A stretch of DNA of 64,000 bases from Lagopus muta. Its lineage: Eukaryota; Chordata; Aves; Galliformes; Phasianidae. The position numbers were made by a program, and so were the translations under genes. Shown one piece after another: positions 1 through 12,800 of the stretch. The notes beneath the pieces are model-generated. The model searched no databases. It worked only from the letters and a program-made list of their open reading frames with translations, and was not told where the DNA came from. The stretch is taken from NCBI RefSeq assembly GCF_023343835.1, contig NC_064435.1, positions 79,618,134 to 79,682,133 on the forward strand, read 5' to 3'. Position 1 is the first letter of the stretch; the number at the start of each line of letters is the position of its first letter.

Positions 1-481
1 GCTAGATTAAAATTATGTGGATTATACTCTAAATGTTTCATCTGTGAATAAGATGTCCCTATATTAAACTCACTATATATTCTCACTATAATAAAACAAA
101 TTGTTTTTCCTCCAATCTAAATATTTTCTGTTAGCCTGGGAGTTTTAGCAATGAAGTTTATATAGGGACAAGCTTATAACATTGTATGTTCTCTCATTCA
201 AGCAAAAAGAAAACAACCCAAACAATCATTTCTCAGTTGAGTACTGTAGAATGTTCTGGTATATTAAAGAAACCATTTGACTTAATAACATAAAGGGGAA
301 GATAATTCCTAGCTCAAATAAGTGATAAAACAACTGATAAAAACATGTCAGACAAAACCTGAATGGCTTTATGTGAAGCTGAAGGAAGAGAGGAAATAGA
401 TTTTTCTCAGTGTACTTAACATCTGTGGCTGAATGTCAATAAAATATATTGCTAAAAAGCTGTTTTAAACATTTCTGGCAG

Positions 482-599
482 TCATTTATAGAATCGAGTC
501 AGAAATTCTACCATGCTGGGCTAGAACAGGCTGACTTCAAAAATGCTGCAGAGGATTCCAGAAGGCAAATAAATGGCTGGGTGGAAAAGAAGACTGAAG
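482..599 (+). CDS. SERPINB6: SERPINB6 exon 4
   Basis: 118-bp internal exon between acceptor GGCAG and donor GTGAGT. It encodes the segment containing QKFYHAG and ending NGWVEKKTE, the typical ov-serpin NxWVExxT motif. Confidence 0.9.
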
Positions 600-3500
600 G
601 TGAGTGTTCTGCAGAACTCCCTGCTGTCTTTAATGTCAGCCAGGGCTTGCATAAACAGCTCTATCAAGGTGTAATACTGTCATTTTTAAAACAAACAAAA
701 ACCTCACCCATTGAGATCCGTCTCTGGTTGGGACATAATTCCCTTATGTAGTCTATCATTAATACATATTAGATACTCAGTATTACAACAGTTGCTTATG
801 TACCACTGTTCAATTTGTGTTTCCTAAAGGTAAAATTCAAAAACTGTTGTCAGAGGGAATTATTAATTCAATGACCAGACTTGTGTTGGTGAATGCCATC
901 TATTTCAAAGGCAACTGGGAACAGAAGTTTGACAAAGAGTGCACAACTGAAATGCCATTTAAAATTAACAAGGTATGATATGTTAATGTGCTGACAATGA
1001 AGCTCTTTGTAACATAGAAGAAAAAAAACTGTTCGAGTACCTAAGGTAGTCTGCATGGAGCTCCCTGTACTCCGTCCCCTCAATATGAACACTCCATTTA
1101 GCTTCCCTTAAGTTTCACATAATTACTAAAAGCTTTAATATCACACACTTATTTTACACTCTCTCCTTTTTTCCTTTACCCCTCTTGTTTGTGTTTGAGA
1201 AAGGTGGTGTGATACATGAACTTAGAACTGCAGAAGATGCTCGTATGAAGTTGCTAGGCTGTTTGAGAGTCATGACCAGTTTCACAGACGTTGGTGAAAT
1301 TGACCATTTCAGTGTAAAACAGAACTTCCACGTGTGCAGAAATGTCTGAGTACAGCAGTCATCTTCAGTCAGAATGCTTTTCTTTTTGCTGTATTTCTAC
1401 CAGTACAGTGATAGAAATGAAATGAGAGGAAGAAAAAAAATCTCTCTCCTCTGTATTCCTCCATGCTTGACTTTCTTTTGCTTTGAAAAGTACAGCATGG
1501 CAATTGAGGACTTGTTTATTATCATTAATAGGCTACAGCTGGCCCTTAGAGGTCACTTTCCATCTCTGGATGTCCACCCAGGTGTCATGAGGGTGAACTG
1601 GTAATGTGAGTTGCTTAAGAACTCACCTGCTTAAAGTAACCACTATACAAAATTGAAGCCCTTGTGCCTAATTTCAAACTTCAGTGTATATATCCAAGAG
1701 TGCTTGAAACTGCTAATACCACTTTTCAAGCAGGGAATAGTAATATTGCTCTCACGCTTCAGGAACCACTGGACTGACTTGTTCCTGTTAGAAAGGGAGG
1801 TTTATTATCAATTTCCCACAGAGGTGTCACACAAAGCCCAAGCTTATGTTCTTGCCTAGAGCTTTTTCCTCTTCCTCCTCAGGAGGCAAATCCAGTGCTG
1901 TTTCTCTAGGTATGAGTCTCAGCCTGGACCTTTTCCTTCCTCTTTGCAGACACACAGTTTTTGGGATGCAGATAGCTATTGGGAAAAGTTCCAAGATGTG
2001 AGACTGGGGGATGCTGCCTTGGCTCATCGAGTAACACACTGTTAGGTGTGCAAAGAACCACAAACTTCTTTCCTTACAAAACTAAGTGGCTTACATTTCT
2101 GTTTTCATCCTATTAATGACTAATCACCAGTGGGCTACAGAACTCAAATAAGCAATTAAAAATCCAAGGTACCAACCTGAAGTTTTAAACTAGTTATTTT
2201 ACAGTCTGTCCAGGAGTAGTTACTTCAGCACACTAATAGCCTTCTGAGCATTCTGTGACATCTGTTTTATCTGTGACTTTTGCACTTTGTTGTGACTCAC
2301 TGGATGATGCTAGCATGCTGTGTGGCCTTTGCTTATCCATTATTTTAATGTGTCACTGATTGCTGTTGCAAAATCATTTCTGACATTGTTTTCACAGTCA
2401 ATGGCAGTCATTTATAGAATTGAGTCAGAAATTCAGTCTCAATAGTCTTTCCTTTAAAAAACAAAAAATGGTGAAGGTAAGGGGAAGAAGGGATTAGGCT
2501 CCACTGAAAAGGAGGAAAGTAATGTAGACAAAAGTAACTGATGCTCCATGCAAAAATGGAGAGAGATGGGGGAGAAACAGATAGTAAGAAGGTGAAAGAT
2601 TTATCCCTCCATGTGCCTTTTAGCAATTGAAAGTGAGGCTAGAAGTTTCCTAGCATTTGTATTACTTTATGTCACAGTACTTAGAACCACATGGAGTGAA
2701 ATGAAGATATCAAAGTTGAAATTATTTTGTATTCATTTAAAGCAAGGAATATAAGCTCTGCTTATTACCAACTCTGTTTAGAGCTAGTCACTACTTCTAA
2801 AGTGAGCAAATACGTATTCTTGCTTCTTTACCCTAAAGCAAGTTTCACAGATATTTCCACACTAGCAATTACCAATTAAATCTCAGGGATTCTTACTTCT
2901 TATCTCTTGCTTTACAGAAGAGTGACTGTGCTATACTGTGTTATACAGTGTACTTAGTTCTCTGTGCAGTCAAATAGTAAAAAGCCCTAAGTAATATGTG
3001 AAGCAGGCATCCAGTTACGACTGCCATGCCAGCCCAGTAGTAACTCTTGGTGTCTCCTTGTTTTTAGAATGAGACCAAACCTGTGCAGATGATGTTCAGA
3101 AAAGGTAAATATAACATGACCTATATTGGAGATTTGGAGACCCAAGTCCTTGAGATCCCTTACGTTGGTAATGAACTCAGTATGATCGTTCTACTCCCTG
3201 ATGCAATTAAGGATGAATCTACTGGCTTGGAAAAGGTAAGTTGTTGAGCTTAGTGCAAAGGCAGTTTGTGTCCTGCCTTGAAAGAGAGTTTGCTGTCGTG
3301 CATGTGTTCATAGTTCAGTTCCAGAGCTATTGTAGCACTGATGCTCAAGACAGACTGAAATGCTCCTTGTGTTTCTGCCCCTAAAGTGGCATGCCATTTA
3401 TCACTACTGGCCAAGCTGTGTGCTGCCTCATTACGAAGAGGCTCTGAAAGAGGCCTCTTACTCATCAGAAGCAGGGGTTAGCTGTAGTTATGGTGAAGCC

Positions 3501-4547
3501 ATAGTATGATGAGCACCAAATGAGAGGGAATTTGGGGCAGCTCTTAGGAAGTCCTTATTAGAAGTTCTACAGTTTGACCCATAGATCTTCTTACTGAAGA
3601 TGTGACAGGTTGTCACTGCCCTTCTACTTGGAAACTGCTCACAGAATAATCCAAGTTCCCTTGTGTTATGTTGATAAGATACAGATCATGCTCTGGCCAA
3701 TGGGTTAATAAATTTTGGATTTTTTTCCTAATGCTGACTTTAAAAGATGTTGTAAGCAGGCTTTGTCATCAGCCCATCAGCTGAAAGAGCCTGAAAGGCT
3801 GAAGAACTGGGTTCAATTTGTTTGGGACCTTGTCATCAGTTCTCCTGTGCCTTTACTTTCTATATGTAAAATAAGGTTTTTACAATCTGATAGTATTTTA
3901 GAAACTGAACTTTACTGTATCTACCATCCCCCAAAAAACATACAGAATTGATCTCAGCTGAAGCAGTAGCCTCTACTAAGAAATAAAACTTGTACTTCTG
4001 GCTTGAGACCCTGTCAGCTCCTGAAAAGATGCATATTACGTGTAGTGTAAACACATACACAGGCAAAAGTAGAGATTAGTGTAAAACTTTGACTATTCTT
4101 ATTTTAATTATCTAACATTGGGTTATGTTTTTTGTTTTTAAGCTGGAAAGAGAACTTACATATGAGAAGCTGATGGAGTGGATTAATCCTGAAATGATGG
4201 ACAGTACAGAAGTGAGGCTGTCTTTACCCAGGTTTAAACTAGAAGAAAACTATGATCTGAAACCCATCCTGAGCAACATGGGAATGCGTGATGCATTTAA
4301 CTTACAGGCAGCGAACTTCTCAGGAATCTCCTCTGGTAACGAGCTTGCGCTCTCTGAAGTGGTTCACAAGTCCTTTGTGGAGGTCAATGAAGAAGGCACT
4401 GAAGCAGCAGCTGCCACAGCAGGGGTGATGTTGCTCCGCTGCGCTATGATCGTTCCCAACTTCACTGCCGATCATCCCTTCCTCTTCTTCATCCGGCACA
4501 ACAAAACTTCCAATATTTTGTTCTGTGGCAGATTTTGCTCTCCCTAA
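482..4547 (+). CDS. SERPINB6: SERPINB6, 3' part (last four coding exons)
   Basis: Intracellular clade B serpin, an inhibitor of serine proteases that works by trapping the protease through a cleaved reactive loop. Coding exons are 482-599, 830-972, 3068-3235 and 4143-4547 (118, 143, 168 and 405 bp), the standard ov-serpin exon sizes, all bounded by AG/GT. The last exon carries the hinge [10 protein letters not shown], then a reactive loop with an Arg-Cys pair (Arg codon 4437-4439), the same P1-P1' type as human SERPINB6, and the ending [10 protein letters not shown]. The first two coding exons and the promoter lie left of the window. SERPINB1 follows on the same strand. Identity rests on the Arg-Cys loop and C-terminus; another SERPINB6-like paralogue is possible because birds can carry several. 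Confidence 0.9.
830..972 (+). CDS. SERPINB6: SERPINB6 exon 5
   Basis: 143-bp exon after CCTAAAG. It encodes the serpin core with [12 protein letters not shown] and MPFKINK, followed by a GTATGA donor. Confidence 0.93.
973..3067 (+). other. SERPINB6 intron 5
   Basis: AT-rich intron with no recognised gene. It holds one 33-bp near-copy of the exon 4 acceptor boundary at 2402-2434 (see findings). The other open frames here look accidental. Confidence 0.8.
2402..2434 (+). repeat. relic of SERPINB6 exon 4 start inside intron 5
   Basis: 33 bp identical except for one base to 476-508, which spans the last six intron bases and first 27 exon bases of SERPINB6 exon 4. The match stops abruptly, so only the exon start was copied or survives. 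Confidence 0.75.
3068..3235 (+). CDS. SERPINB6: SERPINB6 exon 6
   Basis: 168-bp exon after TTTTTAG. It encodes [32 protein letters not shown] and the end of a loop ending TGLEK. The donor is GTAAGT. Confidence 0.93.
4143..4547 (+). CDS. SERPINB6: SERPINB6 last exon, reactive loop
   Basis: Terminal exon after TTTTTAAG, ending in TAA at 4545-4547. It contains the serpin signature hinge ([17 protein letters not shown]), the reactive loop with Arg-Cys, and [12 protein letters not shown] near the C-terminus. No signal peptide is expected in this clade. Confidence 0.95.
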   Translation: MERELTYEKLMEWINPEMMDSTEVRLSLPRFKLEENYDLKPILSNMGMRDAFNLQAANFSGISSGNELALSEVVHKSFVEVNEEGTEAAAATAGVMLLRCAMIVPNFTADHPFLFFIRHNKTSNILFCGRFCSP

Positions 4548-5110
4548 AGAGACAGAAGAACTGCCATTAACACAGTGATGTGATTTCCTTTAGGGTAGAA
4601 CTGCTCTTTTGCACTTATTACTTCTTTCCACTGTGCCTGAATCCCCTGATCTGGTTGTCGTTTTGGGCTTGCGTAGAGTAACAAAGCTGCTTACACATAC
4701 ACAGCAGCTTAGAACACTTAATATTTTAATACTTAAAACAGCTGCCTTACACTTCGCACCTGAGTTGTTTTCTTCCTGGCACAAGAAACATGAACATCCC
4801 ACTAGCTCAGTGAACTTCCACCTGTCATGTATCTTGCTTGCTTTTTGTGGCCACCAGATAGCAAGGCAACATAAAAAAAAGAAGCTGATTTTGTTTCTGA
4901 CTATAGCGGAAGATATCTTAGGCTCTGCTCCCCATTTTTCTTCCTATCCCCACTTATTTTTAACTTTCACTTTCTTTAGTGTTTTGATAATGGAGGGAGG
5001 CTTTGGCAAGCTGTTTCTAAGAGTTACTAAGCACCTGCACTAGACAGAGGTTTTATTGTAACTGGATAGCTCTTATGCAAGAATAGGAATAAAAGTTCTG
5101 TTTGTAACAA
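4548..5110 (+). other. SERPINB6: SERPINB6 3' UTR
   Basis: Sequence between the SERPINB6 stop and the first poly(A) signal. The short open frames here have no recognisable protein and are taken as untranslated. A second candidate signal further down (about 5380) could give a longer UTR. Confidence 0.6.
5088..5093 (+). terminator. SERPINB6: poly(A) signal AATAAA for SERPINB6
   Basis: AATAAA about 540 bp after the stop codon, followed by a T-rich stretch (GTTCTGTTTG). The site is inferred from the motif and position only. Confidence 0.6.
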
Positions 5111-5655
5111 GTGATCTTACAGGTTTTCATGGAATATTCTTATCTTAACACCACATGTGCCACCTGGGAATATTAGCTATCACCTGGTTCATTAGTCTTT
5201 AAAAAAAAAAGTTTAAAAAAAAACAACAAATGCCTATGAAGTATTTAAGTGACAGAGCTTTATTTTTTTTTCCAATCTTTGTATGTTTTTACCTATTCTG
5301 TGTTTGTTAAGCATCTTCATTAAACTGGATGCCAAAGGTTTCTTAACACAGTGCTTTATTTGTTTTGCTGTTCTTGAAAGAATAAACAAACTTGTTGTGA
5401 GTGCTGTGGGAGTCTGTTTCTTTTTTGACCATAAATATTGCAATTTTTGTTTTCATATCTAGTGTGAAGAAAACAAGCACATAATGGTGGAAAGCAGTCA
5501 TCTTTCCTGTAGCTTACTCAGAATTCATTGCTTAACATAGGCTTTTCTGAATGCTGCAAAACCAAGGTGCTTACCTGGAGTATGATGGAGTTCAGGTGTT
5601 TACCTTTGAAGGATTCATAACAAGGAGTTTTTAAGGCAAAGGCTCAAAAGTCAGA

Positions 5656-5985
5656 GAATCACAGAATGAATTGGGGTGGAAGGGATTTTAAAGATTATCT
5701 AGTTCCAATCCCTTGCTGTGGGCAGGGCTGTCCAGGGCTCCCCCTACCCTGGCCCTCAACACCTCCAAGGATGGGATACTCACAGCTCCTGTGGGCAGTC
5801 TGTACCAGAGCATCACCACTCTCCAAGTGAAAAACATCCCCCTGCCATCTAATCAAAATCTCCTCTTTTAGTTTAAAGCCATTACCTCTTATAAAAGTCA
5901 CTCTCCCTCCTTATTTATGTGCTCCCTTTAGATACTGGAAGACCACAGCGAGGTCTCCCTGGAGCATTCTCCAGTCTGAACAAGC
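5656..5985 (-). mobile_element. CR1 LINE fragment
   Basis: Reverse-oriented CR1 3' region. It starts with the AATCACAGAATG-type tail and continues through GGGCAGGGCTGTCC and CTCCAAGGATGGG. It lies in the SERPINB6-SERPINB1 intergenic gap. Ends are approximate. Confidence 0.85.
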
Positions 5986-6479
5986 TAAGTGTTTGTTTCT
6001 AGATGGGACATTGCAGCTCCTCAGCCCTGTGCCCAATAGTCACCATTTGGGGCAGGGAAGCTGCCAATGTGCTGCCTGTCAGACTAATGCTCAGTCAGTG
6101 CTGGGAGAGCAGCAGTGGGTGGAAGGGAAGTGGGCAGCCTCTGCTCCCAGTGCTTTGTCTCGGAATAAGGTGGCAGCAGGGTGAAAAACAATTTTTTCTA
6201 CCCCTTTCTGCCTCTAGAGGCTGCTGCTGGAGCGAATTCGTGGTACCACACTATAAGTGAAAGCAAAAGCATGCTGCTCATTCCTTTTCTAAACAGAAAA
6301 AGCGATCACGTTAACATCTGCCGTAAAGCAAAGCCGTGAGAAGAGAGAAGCGAGAAGCAGCCGTATCTGCAAATCCCAGTGCAAACAAAAAGGAGGGATC
6401 CCAGCTGTACAAGCAGGAAGGTTTTACAGCATTGCCTGCCACCAGCCTTTGCGTAACCATCTGCCCGCCCCAGCGTTGC

Positions 6480-6595
6480 ACCTTTCACCCCACTGCCAGA
6501 TACCTCACAGCTCCCAGTGGCCCTACCTCCAGCTCACTGCTGGGTTCTCTCCTGCTGGTTTGGTCCTCCCTAGCAGCTGCAAAGCATCACAGGAG
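6480..6595 (+). other. SERPINB1: SERPINB1 non-coding exon 1 (3' end placed, 5' end unknown)
   Basis: A good splice donor, AGGAG/GTAAGT, ends at 6595, 112 bp before the acceptor of the first coding exon. SERPINB genes normally have a short non-coding first exon here. I see no TATA box, so the transcription start is not placed and the left coordinate is arbitrary. Confidence 0.45.
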
Positions 6596-6715
6596 GTAAG
6601 TGCATGCTTGTTGTTTTCACAGCCTGAAATGAATCCAGCCCTTAGAACATACACTAGGGCATCGAGGAGTGCTTTCTGAAGCCTTCACTGAAACCTTTAT
6701 TTTCCAGCTGCAGCC

Positions 6716-6883
6716 ATGGAGAGCCTGAGCAATGCCAACGGCAGGTTTGCACTCGATCTCTTCAGAAGGCTTAACGAGACCAATCCATCAGGAAATGTTT
6801 TCTTCTCCCCTCTCAGTATTTCTGCTGCTCTGGCCATGGTTCTTCTCGGGTCCAGAGGTAATACAGAGGCACAGGTGGTGAAG
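6716..6883 (+). CDS. SERPINB1: SERPINB1 first coding exon
   Basis: The acceptor TTTCCAG lies at 6701-6707 and the donor at 6884. It encodes 56 aa, including helix A and the [17 protein letters not shown] motif common to serpins. Confidence 0.95.
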
Positions 6884-9800
6884 GTCAGCAGTAATTTTTC
6901 ATTTTATTAAAATTAAAAACTGTTAAGTTTTAGAGATCAGACAATGAGAGGAGGGCATTAATTGTGTGGGCAAGGTTTTTGTCACTCTCACTCACTCTTC
7001 CCCACTGCTGTTACCTGCCTGCTGCACTCCAAAGCCCTCCTGTTGTAGCCCATTCTTCCTCACTTCATTTGGGTTGATTGATGAATTTGGAAACTAACTT
7101 CACTGATTTATCTGTCTTAATTTAAATTGATTAACATTTCCAGCAGCAAGTCTTTGCTAGAATTTGTGAAGATTTAGGCTAAATATTTGTAAGGGAGGAA
7201 TTTTTCACTGAGAAAGTGGTGAGGTGGTGGCCAGGTTGCCCAGAGAAGCTGTGGGTGCCCCATCCCTAGATGTGTTCCAGACCAGGTTGGCAGCCTGAGC
7301 CAGTGGGTGGCTGCCCTGCCCACAGCAGGGTGGTGGAAATGGGTGGGCTTTAAGTCTCATTCCAGCCCAACCCATTCTATGATTCTATGAGCCTTTTCCA
7401 CAAAGAACTATTGTTTTGCAACATGTATTTAGTAATTGTATGCATAATAACGCTAAGCATATCTTACAAGTAAAAAAATAAAGAGCTGTATTATTCTAAG
7501 TATGACAATTGTTATAATACATGATGACATTACCCAAGACCCAGTGTTTCTGAGGAGCCGAACTTATGTGTCCATTCTCACAGTATCCCTAGGTTGAGCA
7601 GCAGAGGTTAAAAGAAAACGGTGTGGCTCCTTTACTGGGTGCTTTGTTGTGGACCCAGCTCAATCCTTTCACACTCCCCAGCCTGGTTGAAAGCTGGGGT
7701 AAGTAGTTTCCGTATTTAAAGTTAGTCTTCTAGAGCAGGTGGTTTCGCAACAACGGTTGCAAATTCTAGTGCAGGTAGCAGTGTGCCAATTTCCTCTCAG
7801 ATTCCTGTTCAAAAGAGACTCTGCCTCTTTTTTCTCAGCAAGGCAAACACCTGCTAGTGCAAAGGGAAGTAAGCAAGAATTGTCGCTGTAGTTCCTATTA
7901 ACTCTTTTGCCCTATGAATAAGCTCACCTTTGTATTCCGAACTTTAGGAAGAACTTGTTTAGACCATTAATTGCTGTCATTCTTAGTGAAAAGGCAATAA
8001 AACTGAATCACTGCTTGCAGAAACAGACTTTGAACGTATATTCCTTATAACTCAACTGTCAGCCCCACCCAGGAAGAATCTACTGGGAGCAGAAATAACG
8101 CAAGAGAAGCATAGGGGAGTTGGAGACAGAAGGTGTTTCAGCACAGTAACCTTCTATAATGCACATTCCCATAGCATAACGTTTAATTGATGAGAACATC
8201 AGTTAATTAAGGAGATAGTGACTGATGAGTGTGCAGCGTGTAGGCATGGAGAAATTCATTTCTGGGATCATAATCCTACCTTAAGTTGGAATCACAGAAC
8301 ATCCCATGGTGGAGGGGACCCATGAGGATCCAGCTCTCAGCTCCACAAGGCACCACCCACTATTGTGGATCCTGCTGCCCTACTTGCACACCTTGGCTAG
8401 TCGCTTTCCCTACAGGTACTTGTATGCACACTTCCATATTATAAAAGCTTTGAATTTTAAGGCAGTAGTTGTCTATGAAAGCATTTATGTTTTCATAAAA
8501 CCACCAAAGATCATAGCTCTTAAATTTTCTTAGTACCTCATCTTCCCTGAATGCCCAGACAAGCTCAGTAGTCCATGGAGGAGACACATGCAAATAGCAC
8601 TCCAATAGGACTCTGGGTCACAATCCATTGCTACAGCTGCAGCTAAATGTAAAGCAGTAGCTTACTACAAGTGACATGGATGGCACAGCACTAAGGGACA
8701 GTTTCACTTGTTCTTTGAGGTTTACAGCTTCCAGCTTCCTTCTGCTTTCTTTCTTCAACATAACTACCAGAGGCACCATACAGATACGCTTCATGTTCTT
8801 TAAAACCAGCAGGAGCAGCAGTTAGCTTACCTCTTTCATTTCAGACATTTCATTTTGATGAAGTTGAAAATATACACTCAAGATTCCGGGCTCTGACTGC
8901 AGACATAAACAGAAAGGATTCTTCCTGTCTCCTACGGATTGCCAATCGACTTTTTGGAGAGAAGTCCTACAGCTTTCTGCCGGTATGGGTACACAGAATA
9001 TAGCTGTGTGGTGGAACCTGGGGGGAGGCTTTGAAATGTCATTATCTATTGCTCTCCTGTCTCTAGAGTGTGCCCCATAGCAAAAATGTCACACTAGCAA
9101 GTCCAGATGTCAAAACTACCTTTCTGCATCAATAAGCAGCATAGCTCAGGTGTTGCTGTCATTATAGGAATGCAGCCATTTGAGTATTTCAGATAAAAAC
9201 ATGTCTAGACATCTTTCTAAAAGTTACCAGGCAGTCTGCACAAGTGTCGCACACATGCACATGCACTTCTGTGTCTTTAGGATGTGCAGATGCCTATAGG
9301 ATGCACCTAAAGGATGTTATACAACAAATCCATTGCTTGTTCAGTTCCGTTGCTTTTTCCTCAAGAGAAAAAGCAAGCCATGTAGATTCTTAGCTTAGAG
9401 TATATATAACATCCCATTTCTCTGTCTGCTGTTTTTTTAGACTTCTCATTGGTCTAGTACTACATAACTGTTTTCAAAAATATGTTAAGTAATCTGGGAG
9501 GAGATTCCCAGCACGCCTAAACAGCACGCCTCTTAACAAGGGAGCCGCACCTCTGTGTGTATTTAGGTATTGCTATTTTTATTCCTCTCCAGCTCTTGCT
9601 GGGAGGAATTTTTTCTTAGTCATGCTTAAGCCTGTTTCAGGAGAATGACAGAAGTGCTGGAGCACCTGCAGTAAGCACTCCCTCAGATGTATACGTGGCA
9701 GATGTACAGTGAGGCTTACTCACTGGTGTTTCAAAGAGAAACAGCAAAAAAAAAACCCCACACCCAAACAGACAATGCACTACTAGAGCCCCACCTCAGA

Positions 9801-12800
9801 GCAGGTGATAACCTTTGCATGTTATCTACAGCGTAAAGATATGTTCTCTTATCTATGTGCAATGACAGCTGTTCTTCATGTTCCAAAAATCTAGGACTTC
9901 CTGACTAATACTCAGAAGTTATATGGAGCTGATTTGGCTGCAGTTGATTTTCTTCAGGCTTATGGTGAAGTCCGGAAGGAAATTAACCAGTGGGTAGAGG
10001 AGAAAACTGAAGGTGAACTATTTTTCATTAATGAAGGAACTGGCAGTTTTGCATACTTCAGGAGCAGGAACAGCCTTTGTTTCCTGCCATCTGGAAATGG
10101 AGAAAACTCATTTTCTCCAGGGATATAAAAATGATTGGTTGACAGAATCAAAGAATACCTAAGCAAGAGATTTCAACAGCTACATAAATCATAGAATGGC
10201 CTGGGTTGAAAAGGACCACAATGCTCATCTTGTTTCAACCCCCTACTATCTGCAGGGTCACCAACCACCAGACCAGGCTGCCCAGAGCCACATCCAGCCT
10301 GGCCTTGAATGCCTCCAGGGATGGGGCATCCACAACCTCCTTGGGCAACCTGTTCCAGTGCCTCACCACCCTCTGTGTGAAAAACTTCCTCCTAATATCT
10401 AACCTAAACCTCCCCTGTCTCAGTTTGAAACCATTCCCCCTTGTCCTATCACTATCCATCCTCATAAATAGTTGCTTCTCCTCCCCATTTAAATCCATAG
10501 TTTGTGTTCAGGCCAACCCATGCAGGCTAGGTATACAGACATAGATTTGTACTTACGAAATGGAGATCATTGACTACCTAAAATGACAGCCTAGTTTTAT
10601 ATCTTTCTTAATCTAATAATCCTAAACCTGGGTATCTTCTAGTTTTTGCTTAGCTGGTTGCAGGTGTGGCAGGGGATGCCACCCTGAAGTGATGTGCTGC
10701 AGCTCTCTGCAGCTTAGGCTGCCCTGTGTCCTTTTTATCTGGGTAGTTAGATACAAACCAGCGGAGATGACAAGTCATATGTGACAGTCATAACTACAAA
10801 TACTACATTTCCATCAAGTTACTGTATATCGAAAATTATAGCATGTACTAAGTATGGTGAAATAAAGTGACAGGTACTGAAAAAAGACCATATTTAATCA
10901 GAGGAACAGACTAGAATTGTCTATTTCTATGGCATCAGTATCTCTGTGGATAATTCATACGCAATCAACATGTTACACGGTTTTGTTGTGACCTCCCTTT
11001 TTTTGTGCCCTCTGAAGGTAAAATCCCCGATCTGCTGTCTGAAGGCTCACTTAATAGCATGACCAAGTTGGTACTGGTAAATGCTATTTATTTCAAAGGG
11101 AACTGGGCAGAGAAATTTGAAGAAGCCAACACTGCTGACATGCCATTTCGGTTGAACAAGGTACAACAGATATATTTTGGTAGTATATACCTAATAAAAC
11201 AAGTTAAAAAAAAAAGTCTTAACCTGAATCTTCACTTACAATAATAGAAGAATGCAAGCATGGACATTTTTGTGAATGCTTTCAGTTTACAAAAGAGATT
11301 CTTTATGAATTTCAGTATTTCAGCAATTTCTTCTATCACTTACTAGAACAGTGTCAGAGGTGATCCTCATTTACAGCCTAGGACCCTGACTGTGCCTAGC
11401 TGAGTTTCTGTCCTTAGGCTGGTATGAACTGTATCAAGATGGCTGCACATTCCATTTGAGCCCCATTTTCTTGTTCTATATTTTGGAACATATAGCTCTA
11501 CAAGGTATGTATTCAGTCATCTGATTTACACTGAACAGGGTTAACCTTTGGTTATTTCTGCTGTTAGAGAAATATAAAGGTACAGCAACTCAAATCCTGT
11601 TTCAATCTCTGCAGTGACTGTGCTATAGAAGATGAGGAAGAATTAAATATTACAATTCAATTACAATTCTATCTTTAGAAAAATCAGTTGTTAAACTGCC
11701 AGTCAGGAATCTGATGGAGGTGGTTTTTATAGTCACCTGATATAGTGCAGTAGGGGTTTCTGCAAGAACACAATTCTTATGTTTACAACTGGTCTTTGAA
11801 ATTGGTATTTTAACATTTTCTATACCTTTTAACTACTCAGAATGAAAGAAAGACAGTGAAAATGATGTATCAGAAAAAGAAGTTCCGTTTTGGGTACATC
11901 TCCGACATGAAAACCCGTGTTTTGGAGCTGCCCTATGATGAAAGAGAATTTAGCATGATCATCCTGTTGCCTGATGATATTGAAGATGACTCCACTGGAC
12001 TGCAGAAGGTGACCCATTTAAACTAATGCAGTTATTTAAGTGATACATTCAGCCGCTGAAAATTAAAGCCTTTAATGAACCTATGTTTTTAGAACTCCAT
12101 GTCCATCAAGCATATTTTTTAGATAATGCTCTGCTAACACCACGAGAATACACACACACTGTGCATCGTGGAGAGGAATTGTGTTCTATTTTTCTTGTGG
12201 CCTTTAGCTTGCTGAACAGAACTCTGAAGATGAAAACTGCTGTTTTTGTTTTGTTCTCACGGTGGAACTTCCATTACCTTTGAAAGTCTTTATTGTCTTA
12301 GACTTACATTAGGCAAGTTTTTCTACTAAATAACCAGTAATCAGGAACATATCAGCATCTTCAGTCTCTCTGGTGATTATTTTTGTTAATGATTTTTAAT
12401 TACCTAATTCCCTTTAGTTGGAGTAACAGGAAAAATGATTGGTTTTAGCTACCAGTGCATGTTTTTGTAGTCTCTACAGAGCAACAAGAAGCAAGCATCT
12501 GTTTTACTCCATTGACTGAAAACTGCAGCAACTTCACTTAATTTCAGTAGCAGTCATTAAATCTGCACTGAGCTATCAAAAACAGGGTAATCATTTTTGT
12601 ACACTTGCTTTGTAGTTGTATGGTACTCTATGCAACCCTCTAAATGTTACTGGAAGTAATACACTCCCCTACTGATGAGGTGTAATTCTTTGTGTTTTTA
12701 ATTCTAGCTGGAAAAGCAGCTCACCTTTGAGAAGCTCCAGGAGTGGACATGTCCAGAGCATCTATATTCCAGTGATGTCCGTGTGCATTTGCCAAAATTT

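Larger units (their letters stand above)
6884..8844 (+). other. SERPINB1 intron 2
   Basis: Intron containing a + strand CR1 tail at 7190-7392 and a weak CR1-like patch near 8289-8370. Nothing else was recognised. Confidence 0.8.
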
